A stretch of DNA of 64,000 nt from Brachypterus glaber. Lineage: Eukaryota; Arthropoda; Insecta; Coleoptera; Kateretidae. Made by a program: the position numbers and the translations under genes. Below the pieces are notes generated by a model. That model saw nothing but the letters and a program-made list of their open reading frames with translations. It searched no databases and was not told the DNA's origin. The stretch covers positions 1,178,001-1,242,000 of the forward strand of contig OY294046.1 in the NCBI GenBank assembly GCA_958510825.1, in the 5' to 3' direction. Positions within the stretch are counted from its first letter, which is position 1; every line of letters starts with the position of its first letter. Below, in pieces: positions 51,686 through 61,737 of the stretch.

Positions 51686-52609
51686 CATTTAGGTACTAGG
51701 CTAAGAGCTGGTGACCATTTTTATTTCATTATTTGCTCCCAGCTGTATTTTATATATGTCTTAAAGTACATTCAAATTAAGCTATTTGGAAATCGCCAGG
51801 TCCAGGATCGGGTTCCTTTGGATGCTAGAAGCCTCGAGAGGTGGTGAAATGGGGTCCCCGAAAAATATATTTTTAACTTACCGAGTCAAACAAGTTACAT
51901 TTCGATACCCCCAAGCAACAAAGCCGTAACTCATATATTGTCATTTTTCACGACAGCTAAATTTCTAAAATATTTTTTTTGTTATTTAAGGGTGGGTAAA
52001 TGATTAAAGTGGAAAAGGAAGTCATGTGATACATCATTTGAAAGCTTATAAAATTCTCTATTTAACTGTTTAAGTATTTATTGTTTATTTACTGTTTGTT
52101 TCTAATAATATTCAAGTTTAGAATTTCTTACTTTAGTGATTTTAAGTAAACTTTTGCTTAAAGTGGACTGTGGAGAAACCTGAGTAGTACCACCATGTGT
52201 CTCTTTTTCCAAGGCCTTTACCTATGAGTATAACTCAAAATGGGTCTAACTTGAGTTACATCTTTGTTCCTTGGGAGTGTCGATTTATTACATTTAGATT
52301 AGTCTATTTTCACAGTTTTACACCATTATTCAATAGGCTAAGAGTTAAAAAAAGACTTTAAAACTTTATCTGACATATGTCAACACTAAAAACTCTCTTT
52401 AATTTTCATTTAAGCAAAATGTCATTTCATAAATTCTCATTTCTTTAAAAAATTAGGTATGACATATTTTAAAGGCACTTTTTAAGGACTTTTCTCACCC
52501 CTTGGCCCCAGAATTATTGTGTATAACTATGAAAACAGCTTAATCTGAATATATTAACTGAAATGTATATGATTCGGCAAGTTAAAAATAGATTTTTTGG
52601 AAAAACTGT
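51686..52609. other. Unassigned DNA with an E-like remnant
   Basis: GTGATACATCATTTGAAAGC near 52026 with CTTATAAAATTCTCTATTTA resembles the inner part of family E. The rest is unrecognised. Confidence 0.35.
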
Positions 52610-52946
52610 TTTATCCAATACATACAGATAATGAGACAATTACCAGCTTTATTTTAAATAGATAAACTCAATAATAACCCCCGCGTGGCTTTTACTTAAT
52701 TGAGTGGGTAATTATTTATTTTACCCACTCAACTGTCACTTGTCAAATTATTTTCTTGTAAATGTCATTAAAATTTTTAATAAAAATATGAATCTCTAAG
52801 CTATTTATTGGATAAAACCTTATATGGCACTCATGGGTAAACCGATATTGCCCTCTCGAAAATTAACCTGCTTGGCTGACGCCTCGCAGGTTAATTTTCT
52901 CATGGGCAATATCTTACTTTACCAACTAGTACCATAAATAACTATT
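52610..52946 (+). mobile_element. Family A copy 8
   Basis: It is complete, from TTTATCCAATACATACAG to CCATAAATAACTATT. It ends nine bases before a good splice acceptor. Confidence 0.85.
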
Positions 52947-52955
52947 TATTTTCAG

Positions 52956-53120
52956 TGTAGATATAATTTTTTTACGAAACTTGGCACTGGAAGAATTCAC
53001 AGATTGTATTTGAATCGTGGTTCTTTTAATGCCATATTTTGTGGAAAATGTCAACATTTATTAGTTATATTTTATGTTTTATGTAAATCTATTTATGTCA
53101 ATAAAAAATATTTGTATTAA
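52956..53120 (+). CDS. Possible terminal exon, 55 codons
   Basis: CTATTTATTTTCAG is followed by an open phase-0 frame: CRYNFFTKLGTGRIHRLYL, then GSFNAIFCGKCQHLL, then a hydrophobic stretch ending NKKYLY and TAA (53118-53120). An AATAAA (53100) and an A-rich run follow the end. The frame carries a CxxC pair but no named domain. The acceptor's polypyrimidine tract straddles the end of family A copy 8. The frame could also be a decayed retroposed 3' end. Confidence 0.3.
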   Translation, partial: CRYNFFTKLGTGRIHRLYLNRGSFNAIFCGKCQHLLVIFYVLCKSIYVNKKYLY

Positions 53121-53185
53121 AAAAAATACGTTAAGGCGGTGTCGGAGTCTTAAAATTTGATTTCCAAGGAGCCGAGAAGTATTTC

Positions 53186-53439
53186 CAACGAACTAATAAC
53201 TCTTCTCTCTAGAATAGGCATTTCATTCGTTAAATCTGACAAAAACGTCGGCAACATAAACATTCGTCTGTCTTACTCGCACATCTTTGTTCTAACAGAG
53301 ACAACAATACCAGTTACTGGTAATTGTTATTGTTCAGGCCTGAATATACCTACTATTTGTTTACAAACAAACCGAGATGTTGGCGATACTTTATTTTAAA
53401 GGTATGCGTATTCTAGAAAGAATAGTTATTAGTTCGTTG
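53186..53439 (+). mobile_element. Family X copy 1 (hAT-like MITE)
   Basis: CAACGAACTAATAACTCTTC is mirrored at the end by AGTTATTAGTTCGTTG. The flanks AGTATTTC and ATTATTTC match at 7 of 8 bases. The interior has the inverted pair TGGTAATTGTTATTGTTC-type near 53315. Open frames inside are chance. Confidence 0.85.
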
Positions 53440-53822
53440 ATTATTTCACACGCTTGGCATAGCTTTGTTGTGTTGTTCTTATTTGAACATTTTAATTGTA
53501 TGTATATCGATCAATTTTCTATTAAATATTCCGGCTCACAAAGCACAAAATTTAAAGTGTGACGCCGTTTATAAGCGCATTTGCTTGGATATTTTCATCA
53601 AAATGATTTGTTGATTATGTTCTACATTATATTTTAGAATGTATGTCATTTGTTTTAGTATTTATGGGATATAAACTTTTAAACTACTTTTTACGAATCA
53701 AAGTTTTATGTAATAACTTTTATATAAGTTTCTCATTTATTTTATTTTTAACATATTCGTGTAACACTGACATTTATTTAAATGAAATAAAAAAAATAAT
53801 GATTTTATATTTAATGATCAAT
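53440..53822. other. AT-rich spacer
   Basis: Nothing was recognised apart from the direct repeat that flanks family L. Confidence 0.3.
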
Positions 53823-53869
53823 AAAATTAATTAATAATAAAGTCATATTATTTATAAATAAAATCATAA
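53823..53869 (+). repeat. Direct repeat flanking family L, left copy
   Basis: AATTAATTAATAATAAAGTC and the next ~30 bases recur at 54447-54491 with one or two changes. Confidence 0.75.
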
Positions 53870-54446
53870 TAATAATTATATACCAAGGTAGAGAAGGCAT
53901 TTTTAATAGCCGAGCGTATTAAATCCCGAGCTGCGTAGCAGCGAGGGATTTAAGAGCGCGAGGCTATAATAGTCTTCTCTACCATAGTGTATATATTAGT
54001 TTTTTCACTACTAGCACTATTTAATTATTTTTATTCAAATAATAAAATAAATTATTAACAGAAATTATATTTCTTGAAATTTTCATAAAAATCAAGTAGC
54101 CTTGATCGGTGACATTTGCTCAAATAAATACTTTAAACTGACGTTTAAAAATTTAGTTTTTTTATTTTGTTCATATTATTTAGCTAATTATTGGTTGTAT
54201 TAATTGGTAATAATTATAATTAATTATATTTAATAAATAAAAAGTTATTTAAAGCTATTTTTTTGGGTTTAATTAGTAAAAATTGCTCAAAGAACTGAAA
54301 CACTAAAGTGACAGAAATCAATTGTTTATAAAATTTACTCCTACTAGGAGAGAAAAAATTATTATTGCTGTAGGTGAAGAAAATTGATTTCACAGTCTGA
54401 AAACATGACAAATAATGGTATGTTCTAAAGCTAGTAGTGAAAAAAA
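53870..54446 (-). mobile_element. Family L: palindrome plus body
   Basis: It starts AATAATTATATACCAAGG. The palindrome has arms GGTAGAGAAGGC and GTCTTCTCTACC and centre GAGCTGCGTAGCAGCGAG. The inner body end TTTTTTCACTACTAGC (54000-54015) and its mirror GCTAGTAGTGAAAAAA bound a ~445-bp body. The layout and end sequences are close to N, so the two are sister families. Confidence 0.75.
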
Positions 54447-54491
54447 TTAATTAATAATAAAGTCATATTATTTGTAAATAAAATCATAAAA
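54447..54491 (+). repeat. Direct repeat flanking family L, right copy
   Basis: Near-identical to 53823-53869. The ~48-bp size is too long for a usual target-site duplication. Confidence 0.7.
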
Positions 54492-54555
54492 ACTTTAACT
54501 AAACAGTAAAACTATTTAGTAAAAGTTTCGATTTTTATAAATGACTGTATATTTT

Positions 54556-55090
54556 GGCAGACTAACATCTCTACTCTAAATTTCTCTACTCCCTAACATC
54601 CCTACTCCATAACTTCCCTACTCCACAACAACTCTACTCCGTAACATTTCTACTACATAACATCTCTACTCCGTAACAACTCTACTCCACACTATATGCA
54701 CTTTATTAGCCACTTAATAATAAATGAGCAGTTCAAAGAACAAAGAATCTTCTTCTTCTAGATTATTTTATTTTTTTCCTAGAAAACGTTTATCTTTAAA
54801 TGTAAATCTAGAACAATCATAAATGAATTATTCTAAAAGCAACAATGACCGCGTACTATTAACATGCACTAATATGTAAGTAATTAAGAAACTGAATTCA
54901 TTTTTGACAGTGACTTAGCATGACAAATATTCTTTTGACTTAAGACAAGTGGCTAATCGAGTGTCTATAGTGTGGAGTAGAGTTGTTACGGAGTAGAGAT
55001 GTTATGGAGTAGAGATGTTACGGAGTAGAGTTGTTATGGAGTAGGGATGTTAGGGAGTAGAGAAATTTAGAGTAGAGATGTTAGTCTGCC
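54556..55090. mobile_element. Element P: MITE whose arms are GGAGTAGAGATGTTA tandems
   Basis: GGCAGACTAACATCTCTACT is mirrored by AGTAGAGATGTTAGTCTGCC. Each ~150-bp arm consists of about eight imperfect 17-18-bp units of type CTCTACTCCGTAACAAC. The unlike middle is ~225 bp. It has no coding capacity. Confidence 0.8.
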
Positions 55091-55452
55091 GTCCCAATAC
55101 ACCTTCAAATATTGTTGGCTAATAAAAGTTCAAATAGGACAAATCGTACACCATTGTTAGTTGCCTTCTATTAATTTAGTTGAGAGTTTGATATTTCTCA
55201 AATAATTCAAACCAACTTCTGCAATAAATTTTTTGAACGATTTTCATCTGCGCTTTTAAATTTTTAATTATTATAATTATTTACTTAAAGAAACAATAAT
55301 ATTTATTTAAACTAGTTAATTTACCGCAAACAATCGATTTAAAATCGAGAAATATCAAAATACTCTCACACTGACACCACCTATTACAATTTAACCATCG
55401 ATACGTACGAAATGAATGTAATAACCATTTTTAAGTCTATTTATTTATACCT
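55091..55452. other. AT-rich spacer
   Basis: Nothing was recognised. Confidence 0.3.
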
Positions 55453-55964
55453 AATAGTTATTTTCTTAACTAGTGTATTAAGTGGATAAAATCACTTAAT
55501 ACACGAGTTGGGAATTTAATTTTATCCAACACCTTTTATTTTTAAATAAAAATCTATAATTTTGCGAAAAATTATGTCATAAATATTAAGATTAAGTTTT
55601 CTTAATATAATAGGTAGCCATGGCCTAAGTATGCCTATTAAAAATAAACAATTGCTAGTTTTACAATTCTTACAAACGTCAAAATGGACGTGGTGATGAC
55701 AGAATTTTTAATAAAAACAGTATTTTATTCAAAAACTAAAGAATAATTTGGGGTTTTCTTTAATTTTTATGGTTTAGTTAACGTGCTTCTTATAGAATAG
55801 TTATAATACTTAATTAATAGGGTATGTAACTAATTTTGGGTGAGATCAAAAGCTGTACGTAAAAGAGTGGGTGAAAAATTTTTTAGTCACTAGTGGAAAA
55901 AACTCACTTTTGACATTTAAAATAGTGCTCAAAACAAGTGTTTCTGTGAAGGTGTTGGATAAAT
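55453..55964 (-). mobile_element. Family K: palindrome plus body
   Basis: It starts AATAGTTATTTTCTTAACTA then GTG, close to the family A start. GTGTATTAAGTG and CACTTAATACAC form a 12-bp hairpin with an 8-base loop. The body lies between TTTTATCCAACACCTT (55520-55535) and AAGGTGTTGGATAAA (55949-55963). The TTTATCCAA body end is also that of family A, although the bodies are unlike. Confidence 0.75.
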
Positions 55965-56162
55965 TATTTTTTTCATCAAACTACAAAAAGCATTAATTCT
56001 ATTTTTTTTAAATTGAGTTATCTAATGGTGTTATTAAAATAATTTGATAAAATAACTTTAAAAATACCGATATCTAAATTTTGCTAAAAAATGGACTTAA
56101 TGCCTTTTGATAAGTTACTCCTCTTACCACAGTAGTGTAATTAACAGTAATCGGAAGAAACT
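55965..56162. other. AT-rich spacer
   Basis: Nothing was recognised. Confidence 0.3.
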
Positions 56163-56312
56163 CAGTTATGACTCATCAAGGTTGAAAATAAACACAGAAA
56201 CATAGGCTTACGGAATAATTTTGCGGAGTTATGAGGGAAATTTTTATAAGGGTCACTAAATCGAAACATTTGACGACTAATTTGTTACACACAACAATAT
56301 TCACTATACATA
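56163..56312. repeat. Dispersed repeat FF, copy 2 (inverted)
   Basis: This is the reverse orientation of 41697-41845, containing CTAAATCGAAACATTTGACG. It ends shortly before family E copy 3, as copy 1 lies near E copy 2's gene. Confidence 0.7.
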
Positions 56313-56333
56313 TTAACTATAAATATGTATATA

Positions 56334-56540
56334 CAGTGCGGTCCAGAAGTCACCCCCCCCCCCCCTTTTAACTTTTGAACGAGTTGGGATATCGACTTCA
56401 AATTTAGAACTCTTAAATAAGACAACTTAAACTATCTTTAAGCACATATTTGATATTTTCAGCTCTTAAAATGTGGGCAGGGGGGCATGGGGGGACATTT
56501 TTTTAAATAGAAAGGGGGGTCGTGTGATACATCATTTTAA
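56334..56540. mobile_element. Family E copy 3 (left half only)
   Basis: CAGTGCGGTCCAGAAGTCAC and a C13 tract continue to ATACATCATTTTAAG, where the match stops. Confidence 0.8.
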
Positions 56541-56861
56541 GAATACGAAAGTTTTTAATTTTTATTTATCAATAACTTTTTTCCCACCTAACTCGTTTAA
56601 ATGGAATCATTAAAAAAAATCAAGATAAAAAGAAATAAAAATGTAAATAATTAAAACCTCGCGTCAACGCTAGAATCGACGCAGCGCCTATGCGAGCACT
56701 GGAAATTCGCCGATGACTGGTAATTAATCCTTAATTACCAAAGTATTGTAATATTTTTAGATAAAAATGGTATATTTTATTAACAATAAACATTCATTAA
56801 ACTTTATTTGTGCTTTATTTTTCTCATTTGCTACCTTTAAAAATAGTTAACTCAAGAACTC
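56541..56861. other. AT-rich spacer with a small CpG patch
   Basis: CGTCAACGCTAGAATCGACG near 56664 is CpG-rich. No gene was seen. Confidence 0.3.
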
Positions 56862-57306
56862 CCCAGACAGCACATAATAACTATTATATATCCAGGGAAT
56901 ATACTTTCTGGATATAGGGTATATCCATTGGACAGCCTGGATAGCCATTTTATATCCCATGTCCGCCTATATCCAGGATATCCACGAGATATCCAGTGGA
57001 CATCTATTCTTTTAACCTCCCTAAAGTATATCCACTGGATATCCATTAGAGATCCATCATGGATATCCAGGATATCCATCATGGATATCCAGGATATCCA
57101 TGGATATCTAGTGGATATCTATTGGATATACTTTAGGGAGGTCAAAAAAATAGATATCCAATGGATATCTCATGGATATCCAGTGGATATCCTGGATATT
57201 GGCGGACATTTTGATGTCCATGGCTATCCAGACTATTCAATGTATATACTCTATATCCAGAAAGTATATCCCCAGGATATCTAATAGTTATTCTGTGCTG
57301 TCTGGG
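56862..57306. mobile_element. Element Q: foldback packed with GGATATCC words
   Basis: CCCAGACAGCACATAATAAC is mirrored by TTATTCTGTGCTGTCTGGG. Almost the whole interior is built from GGATATCC, ATATCCA and TGGATAT words (more than twenty). The two sides also mirror at larger scale, for example ACCTCCCTAAAGTATATCC against GGATATACTTTAGGGAGGT. Open frames on both strands come from the ATATCC repeat. Confidence 0.85.
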
Positions 57307-57547
57307 TCAATACAAAGCGATTTTTTAAAAGAGAAAAAAACAAAAAAAAAATACTCTACATAATTCAAATGTTTTATTTTTTCTATTTAGTACACCTTAA
57401 ATTACTAATAATAATTCGAGAAGTCTAGAAATAGGGATGTTTTTCAGAAAACGAAATCAAGTCTGAAAGGGTTTATAAAGCAAAAAATCCCTTATATTCA
57501 AATATTATAATTTTTATAATAGCTTTGTATAAAAATACTTGTAATAA
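57307..57547. other. AT-rich spacer
   Basis: Nothing was recognised. Confidence 0.3.
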
Positions 57548-58145
57548 GGGGCTGTCCATAACGCAAATTGTACCAAAATTCAGACACTTCATACCAAATA
57601 AGGGGGTGTTAGAGGGTAGCCAAAATATAAAATCTTTACACGGAAAAAAAAATTATAGCTAGGAGCGCTATAACACACATACCAAGCAAATTATAATCGC
57701 TTATTATATAAATACAAGGCTTTCTCTTACAATTATGGCAGTCAGTGTAAAAATTTATATGAAATACTTTAATTGTTTAGTGAATAATAAAATATAACAA
57801 ATAGTATGGCATTTATAGCTTAAATAGATTTAATTATTGTCCGTGCTAATAATTTTTATAATATAATAAAATTTCTGTAAATTTATAATAGTGCCTGTAA
57901 TAAATATAATCGTGTCTGTAATATATATAATCGTTTCCAATTTATTTTTAACATTATTAGTTATTGTGTCCCTTATAATCTATAGCTTAAATCACTATAA
58001 TTTGCCACTGTTACCAAATATCTTATAATGTATAGCGCAGAGCCCACTAATTTCTTTTCGTGTACAGCCTTTAATAACGCGAAAACCGTGGTATGAAGTA
58101 TATGAATTTTGTTACAATTTTCGCTACGTAATATATGGACAGCCC
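57548..58145. mobile_element. Element R: GGGGCTGTCCATA foldback split by element S
   Basis: This is the same family as 25758-25987 (GGGGCTGTCCATAACGCAAA; CAGCCTTTAATAACGCG; ATATGGACAGCCCC). It is interrupted at TA by element S. Confidence 0.75.
57639..58062. mobile_element. Element S, inserted at TA inside R
   Basis: TA precedes CACGGAAAAAAAAATTATAG, and the other end is CTAATTTCTTTTCGTG followed by TA. The exact TA duplication within a known foldback gives clean boundaries. TATAATCG words are scattered inside. It is mariner-type by target only. Confidence 0.7.
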
Positions 58146-58584
58146 CTAATAGCTCAGGAAAAAGCATTTTATCAAAGGGCTGAAAGGGTTTAACACTTGT
58201 TTATATTTTTACATAAATACAAATGTGTCAATCACTTATTTTATAGGTCCAACATTCTGGTATATATTTAAATGAAAAGGTTAATAGTAAATATAAGATA
58301 CACTTTCTAATGCCCTTTGCTAAATTAAATTAAAATTTAGCAACTCTGGCGCATCCTTCTGTTAGATCAGTTAATGTATAATTGAGACTTGTAGGATCAA
58401 AAGGTGATAAGTCCAGCTTAGCTAACTTTAAAAAACTGTCATTATTTTTGTATGAGGCTTAAAAGTTTGAAACCTGGGGCTAAGTGGGAAATTGGTACAA
58501 AAATTGCCATAAAATATTAAATATTATCCGAAAAATAAAAAAAAAATAGTTTGGATTTTTCACTTTTTGATTCTAACCTTTGGA
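58146..58584. other. AT-rich spacer
   Basis: Nothing was recognised. Confidence 0.3.
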
Positions 58585-58659
58585 CCTCGCATCGTCAAAA
58601 AAACTTCATTCTCGTGCACTAAGGACTAAAGTCGCTTACTCGTTACGAAAACTACTATT
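58585..58659 (+). mobile_element. Family O copy 2 (palindrome half)
   Basis: The minus strand reads AATAGTAGTTTTCGTAACGA, GCGACTTTAGTCCTTAGTG and CACGAGAATGAAG, matching one arm of O copy 1 and showing that the full terminus begins AATAGTAG. The second arm is lost. Confidence 0.65.
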
Positions 58660-58848
58660 TCCTAAGACCTAGAGTAGTTAGTGCCTATTTCCCACCCGTT
58701 GCCTATGACAACAGTTGGAAAGTGACATCAGCTGATTTTACATATCTGCTGTCAAATAATCAGTAAATGTCAAACACATAACCACAAATTGACAAACTAA
58801 TTTTAAGATAATTTTTGCGTTTTTTTAATGTTTAGTTTGGTCGTAGGA

Positions 58849-58937
58849 AAGATATTATACGCACCTCGACGCAAACCATTTCAGTACACTCTCGTGCTTA
58901 AAACTAAGTTCGCATACTCGGTGCGTAATATTCTATT
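58849..58937. mobile_element. Diverged O-like palindrome
   Basis: ATATTATACGCACCTCGACG mirrors GCATACTCGGTGCGTAATAT. The minus-strand end is AATAGAATATTACGCACC, near the AATAGT signature. TCGTAGGAAAGATATTATAC beside it resembles the inner body ends of O and M. Confidence 0.5.
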
Positions 58938-59047
58938 GGTTTTTTAACTGATTTCAACTCAGGAAAGCCTAAAACGTCAATAAATGTGAAAAAAACATAG
59001 TCAAAAACTTTGACTTGTCAACGATTATTTCAATTACTTTACATTTT

Positions 59048-59294
59048 TGTTTAACCTCGTACTATTCTACTTAGTTAAGCATCCCTAAGTCCAGGACTTG
59101 TGTGGCTAGTAGTAGAGGGAACCACCGGCTTTAATTGACTTTCGAACCAATTTATAGGGAGTGTCCGCTTCACTTACGCCTTCGCCGCATTTTAATTATT
59201 AATCAATAAAAAGGCAAATCGGCGCCGGTGAGAATCGAACTCACGCTATTGGGTAGTAAACTCGTCAAGTACGACGCGGTAGTCCACAACACCA
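59048..59294 (-). mobile_element. tRNA-derived SINE, copy H3 (full head)
   Basis: On the minus strand it starts GGTGTTGTGGACTACCGCG (A box), then GCGTGAGTTCGATTCTCACC (B box), and continues into the body shared with H1 and H2. The tRNA-like head is ~75 bases. The tail runs into T-rich DNA on the plus strand, an A-rich tail in SINE sense. Confidence 0.75.
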
Positions 59295-59597
59295 ATCCTC
59301 CTATAAGTAGTACTAAGTGCCGATGTAAATCTGAATCTGAAATATAATGTGCCATGGATTTGCAAGAAAAAAATTCGTAAAATAATCTCAGTTACCTTCA
59401 CGACTACTCAACTTGGTAAAAATGTCGATTAATTTACGATATTCCTTGGATAATGAGGTTAATTTCGTTCTCACTTTCGATCAAAGCATCGACTTTATAA
59501 AATATTGTGTTCTTGTTACAAGAAAAGGTACCAACTTGTCTCATTTTGATTCAAAAACTGATCATTAACACTAAACTAACTAAAATTAAGGTTAATC

Positions 59598-59851
59598 CAA
59601 CGAACTAATAACTCTTCACTCTATAATAGGCATTTCATTTGTAAAAACTAACAAAAACGTACCCAACATATACATTTGTCTGTCTTACTCGCACAGCTTT
59701 GTTCTAACAGAGACAACAATAACAGTTACTGGTAACTGTTATTGTTCACACCTGAATATACCTACTATTTGTTTACAAACAAACCGAGATGTTGGCGATA
59801 CTTTATGTTAACGGTATGCGTATTCTAGAGAGAAGAGTTGTTAGTTCGTTG
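59598..59851 (+). mobile_element. Family X copy 2, exact 8-bp TSD
   Basis: CAACGAACTAATAACTCTTC to AGAGTTGTTAGTTCGTTG, flanked on both sides by GGTTAATC. It is ~90% like copy 1, by eye. Confidence 0.9.
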
Positions 59852-59879
59852 GGTTAATCTCTCATTCACAAATTAGATA

Positions 59880-60092
59880 CAGAAGAGAAAAAGATGCAAG
59901 TCGCTTGTAAAACAAGTTTACACTGCGATATATCAAAAACTCTTTGACCCAGTGACTTGAAATTTGGAACAAAGATTTTCTAAGTAGTAAACAAAATTTG
60001 TTCCAAATTTCAAGTCTCTATGTCAAAGATTTCTTGAAATATCGTAGTGTAAAGTTGTTTTGCAAGCGATTTGCATCTTTTTCTCTACTATA
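59880..60092. mobile_element. Foldback MITE CC, copy 2
   Basis: AGAGAAAAAGATGCAAGTCG is mirrored by GCAAGCGATTTGCATC then TTTTTCTCT. The inner arms share CTTGAAATTTGGAAC and its mirror. Confidence 0.75.
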
Positions 60093-60540
60093 GCGCTATT
60101 TCAAGAACGATTTGAAACAAAGACTTGAAAAGGAGTAAGGTTTTTTTACGTGGAACACCCGTTCTGTTCTAATTTTTCTCAAGTCTCTATATCAAGGAGT
60201 TTGGACTTTTTGTTTTGTTTCGAAAAGGACTTGCATTTTAATCCAAAAAGGCAAAGACAAAGATGTGTTAATGTAATGGTCCAAACATACTACCTTGAGT
60301 TACACCAACATTATTTTCACATTTATCCGAGAACAAAACATTGATTTTAGTTTTTTGAAATCTTTCAAACGCTCTTTTCGAATCCAAAAATACAGCAATA
60401 ACAGTCTCTTTTCTATATCCACTAAAACTGTTAAAAAATATATAAGTCAGTAGGTAATGGTAGGTATTAAGTCTACTTTCATTTTTAGTATTTTTACTTT
60501 AGGGTTGTTCCAGCAAATCGTGACATGACTGGCTCTAAAT
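60093..60540. other. AT-rich spacer
   Basis: No supported gene was seen. A 64-codon plus-strand frame at 60150 has no motif. Confidence 0.3.
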
Positions 60541-60589
60541 AAAGTATACGCGTTTTAAGTTATCGTCCCCACAAGATTTCTCGGACAGA

Positions 60590-60632
60590 ACGACCTACAA
60601 AAATAAGTCGACCGACCGAGCGACCGACCGAC
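60590..60632. repeat. CGAC/CGAG simple repeat
   Basis: GTCGACCGACCGAGCGACCG is a short GACC-type run. A GTCTG run of similar style lies at 40047-40070. Confidence 0.6.
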
Positions 60633-60825
60633 ATTTTTTTGCCCGAAATTGATTTATATCGACATAAAACGTCATTAAACCCAAAAGTACGTAAAAAAAT
60701 TAAATTTTTTGCAAGAATACAAGGCTTTTCCGAAATTTTGAAAACATTAAAATGGGAAAGCAATACCTGGGACAAACACTGAAAGTTGCAGTTTATAATG
60801 CAAAAAAATATAGGGACTTTTAATA

Positions 60826-61215
60826 TAACGTAAGCAACGAATTATCTTGTAACGTAAGCAACAGATATTTCATCTTTTAATACATAACTCATCAATTGTT
60901 AAAGATTTAAAAAATTTTAGCTTGATTTCTTAAACATTTTCAAATGACATTTACTTTTAAAAAGATTTTATATTCTGGAATAGAACAGAAATTTAAAGAT
61001 TCATGTACTTAAGTCAAAATCTAGGTCACAAAATGTAACGTAAGCAACATTACATAAAATTATAAGTTTATCACAAATTAAACTTATTATACTAACTATA
61101 AATATATGTTACGTTACTTTGTTATTTACTAAAAATAAATATTATGTCTTTTAATATAATTGACAAATTTATACATTTAAAAGTTAAAATAAGCCTAAGA
61201 TGTAACGTAAGCAAC
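60826..61215 (+). repeat. Four copies of TAACGTAAGCAAC
   Basis: Exact 13-mers occur at 60826-60838, 60850-60862, 61036-61048 and 61203-61215, all on the same strand. Spacings are 24, 186 and 167 bases. The DNA between them is unlike, so this is not an ordinary tandem repeat. Confidence 0.75.
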
Positions 61216-61693
61216 GCTAGAATTATCCTTTAGCAATCGTAGTTAACGGATGAATTTTTCGACCATTTTTTTTTTCAGGAAAAGTTTTAAATATTGACAA
61301 CTAGGAAGCTTTTTCTGTGGAAGTACCAATATTACGATACCCTGAGAAAGTCGTTAAGACTTATTTGTAAAATATTTATTGTAGGTGTTAGTATGCATGT
61401 ATGCACCTACATTTTGCACTTGCAGATTTTTTTCGTAGCATTGAAATACAAGGAGAAACTGCTTATGAGAAAATATTGTTATTTGGTAATTTAACTATCA
61501 TCAGTAAACAATTAAATAATTGAAAATAATTGGAATATTTGTTTTTCTAAAATATGTAGTACTTATATTATAAAACTACCAAAAAGAAAAAAATAATCAC
61601 GGCCGTGAGTAATAGGCCTATAATTATAATCACAAGTCTGTAAAAATAAACAGTTTAAACCGTAATACGGCCGTGGTAAGTTAACTTATACGA
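61216..61693. other. AT-rich spacer
   Basis: An acceptor-like TTTTTTTTTCAG at about 61278 is followed by only short frames. CGGCCGTG words lie near 61601 and 61670 in opposite senses. Confidence 0.3.
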
Positions 61694-61697
61694 ATAT

Positions 61698-61736
<39 letters not shown>
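61694..61736 (+). repeat. (TTTA)n microsatellite
   Basis: About ten units of TTTA are seen. The adjoining GTCGTTCAGGACCTTCGATC could be the reversed 3' end of a LINE or SINE with a TAAA tail. Confidence 0.85.

Positions 61737-61737
<1 letters not shown>

Noticed and set aside
53157..53562. 80- and 61-codon plus-strand frames
   Set aside because: They lie in or run out of family X copy 1, and copy 2 does not preserve them.
56852..57363. Three overlapping open frames of 63-118 codons on both strands
   Set aside because: They are translations of the GGATATCC repeat of element Q (DIHW/GYP-like runs), open only because the word lacks stops.
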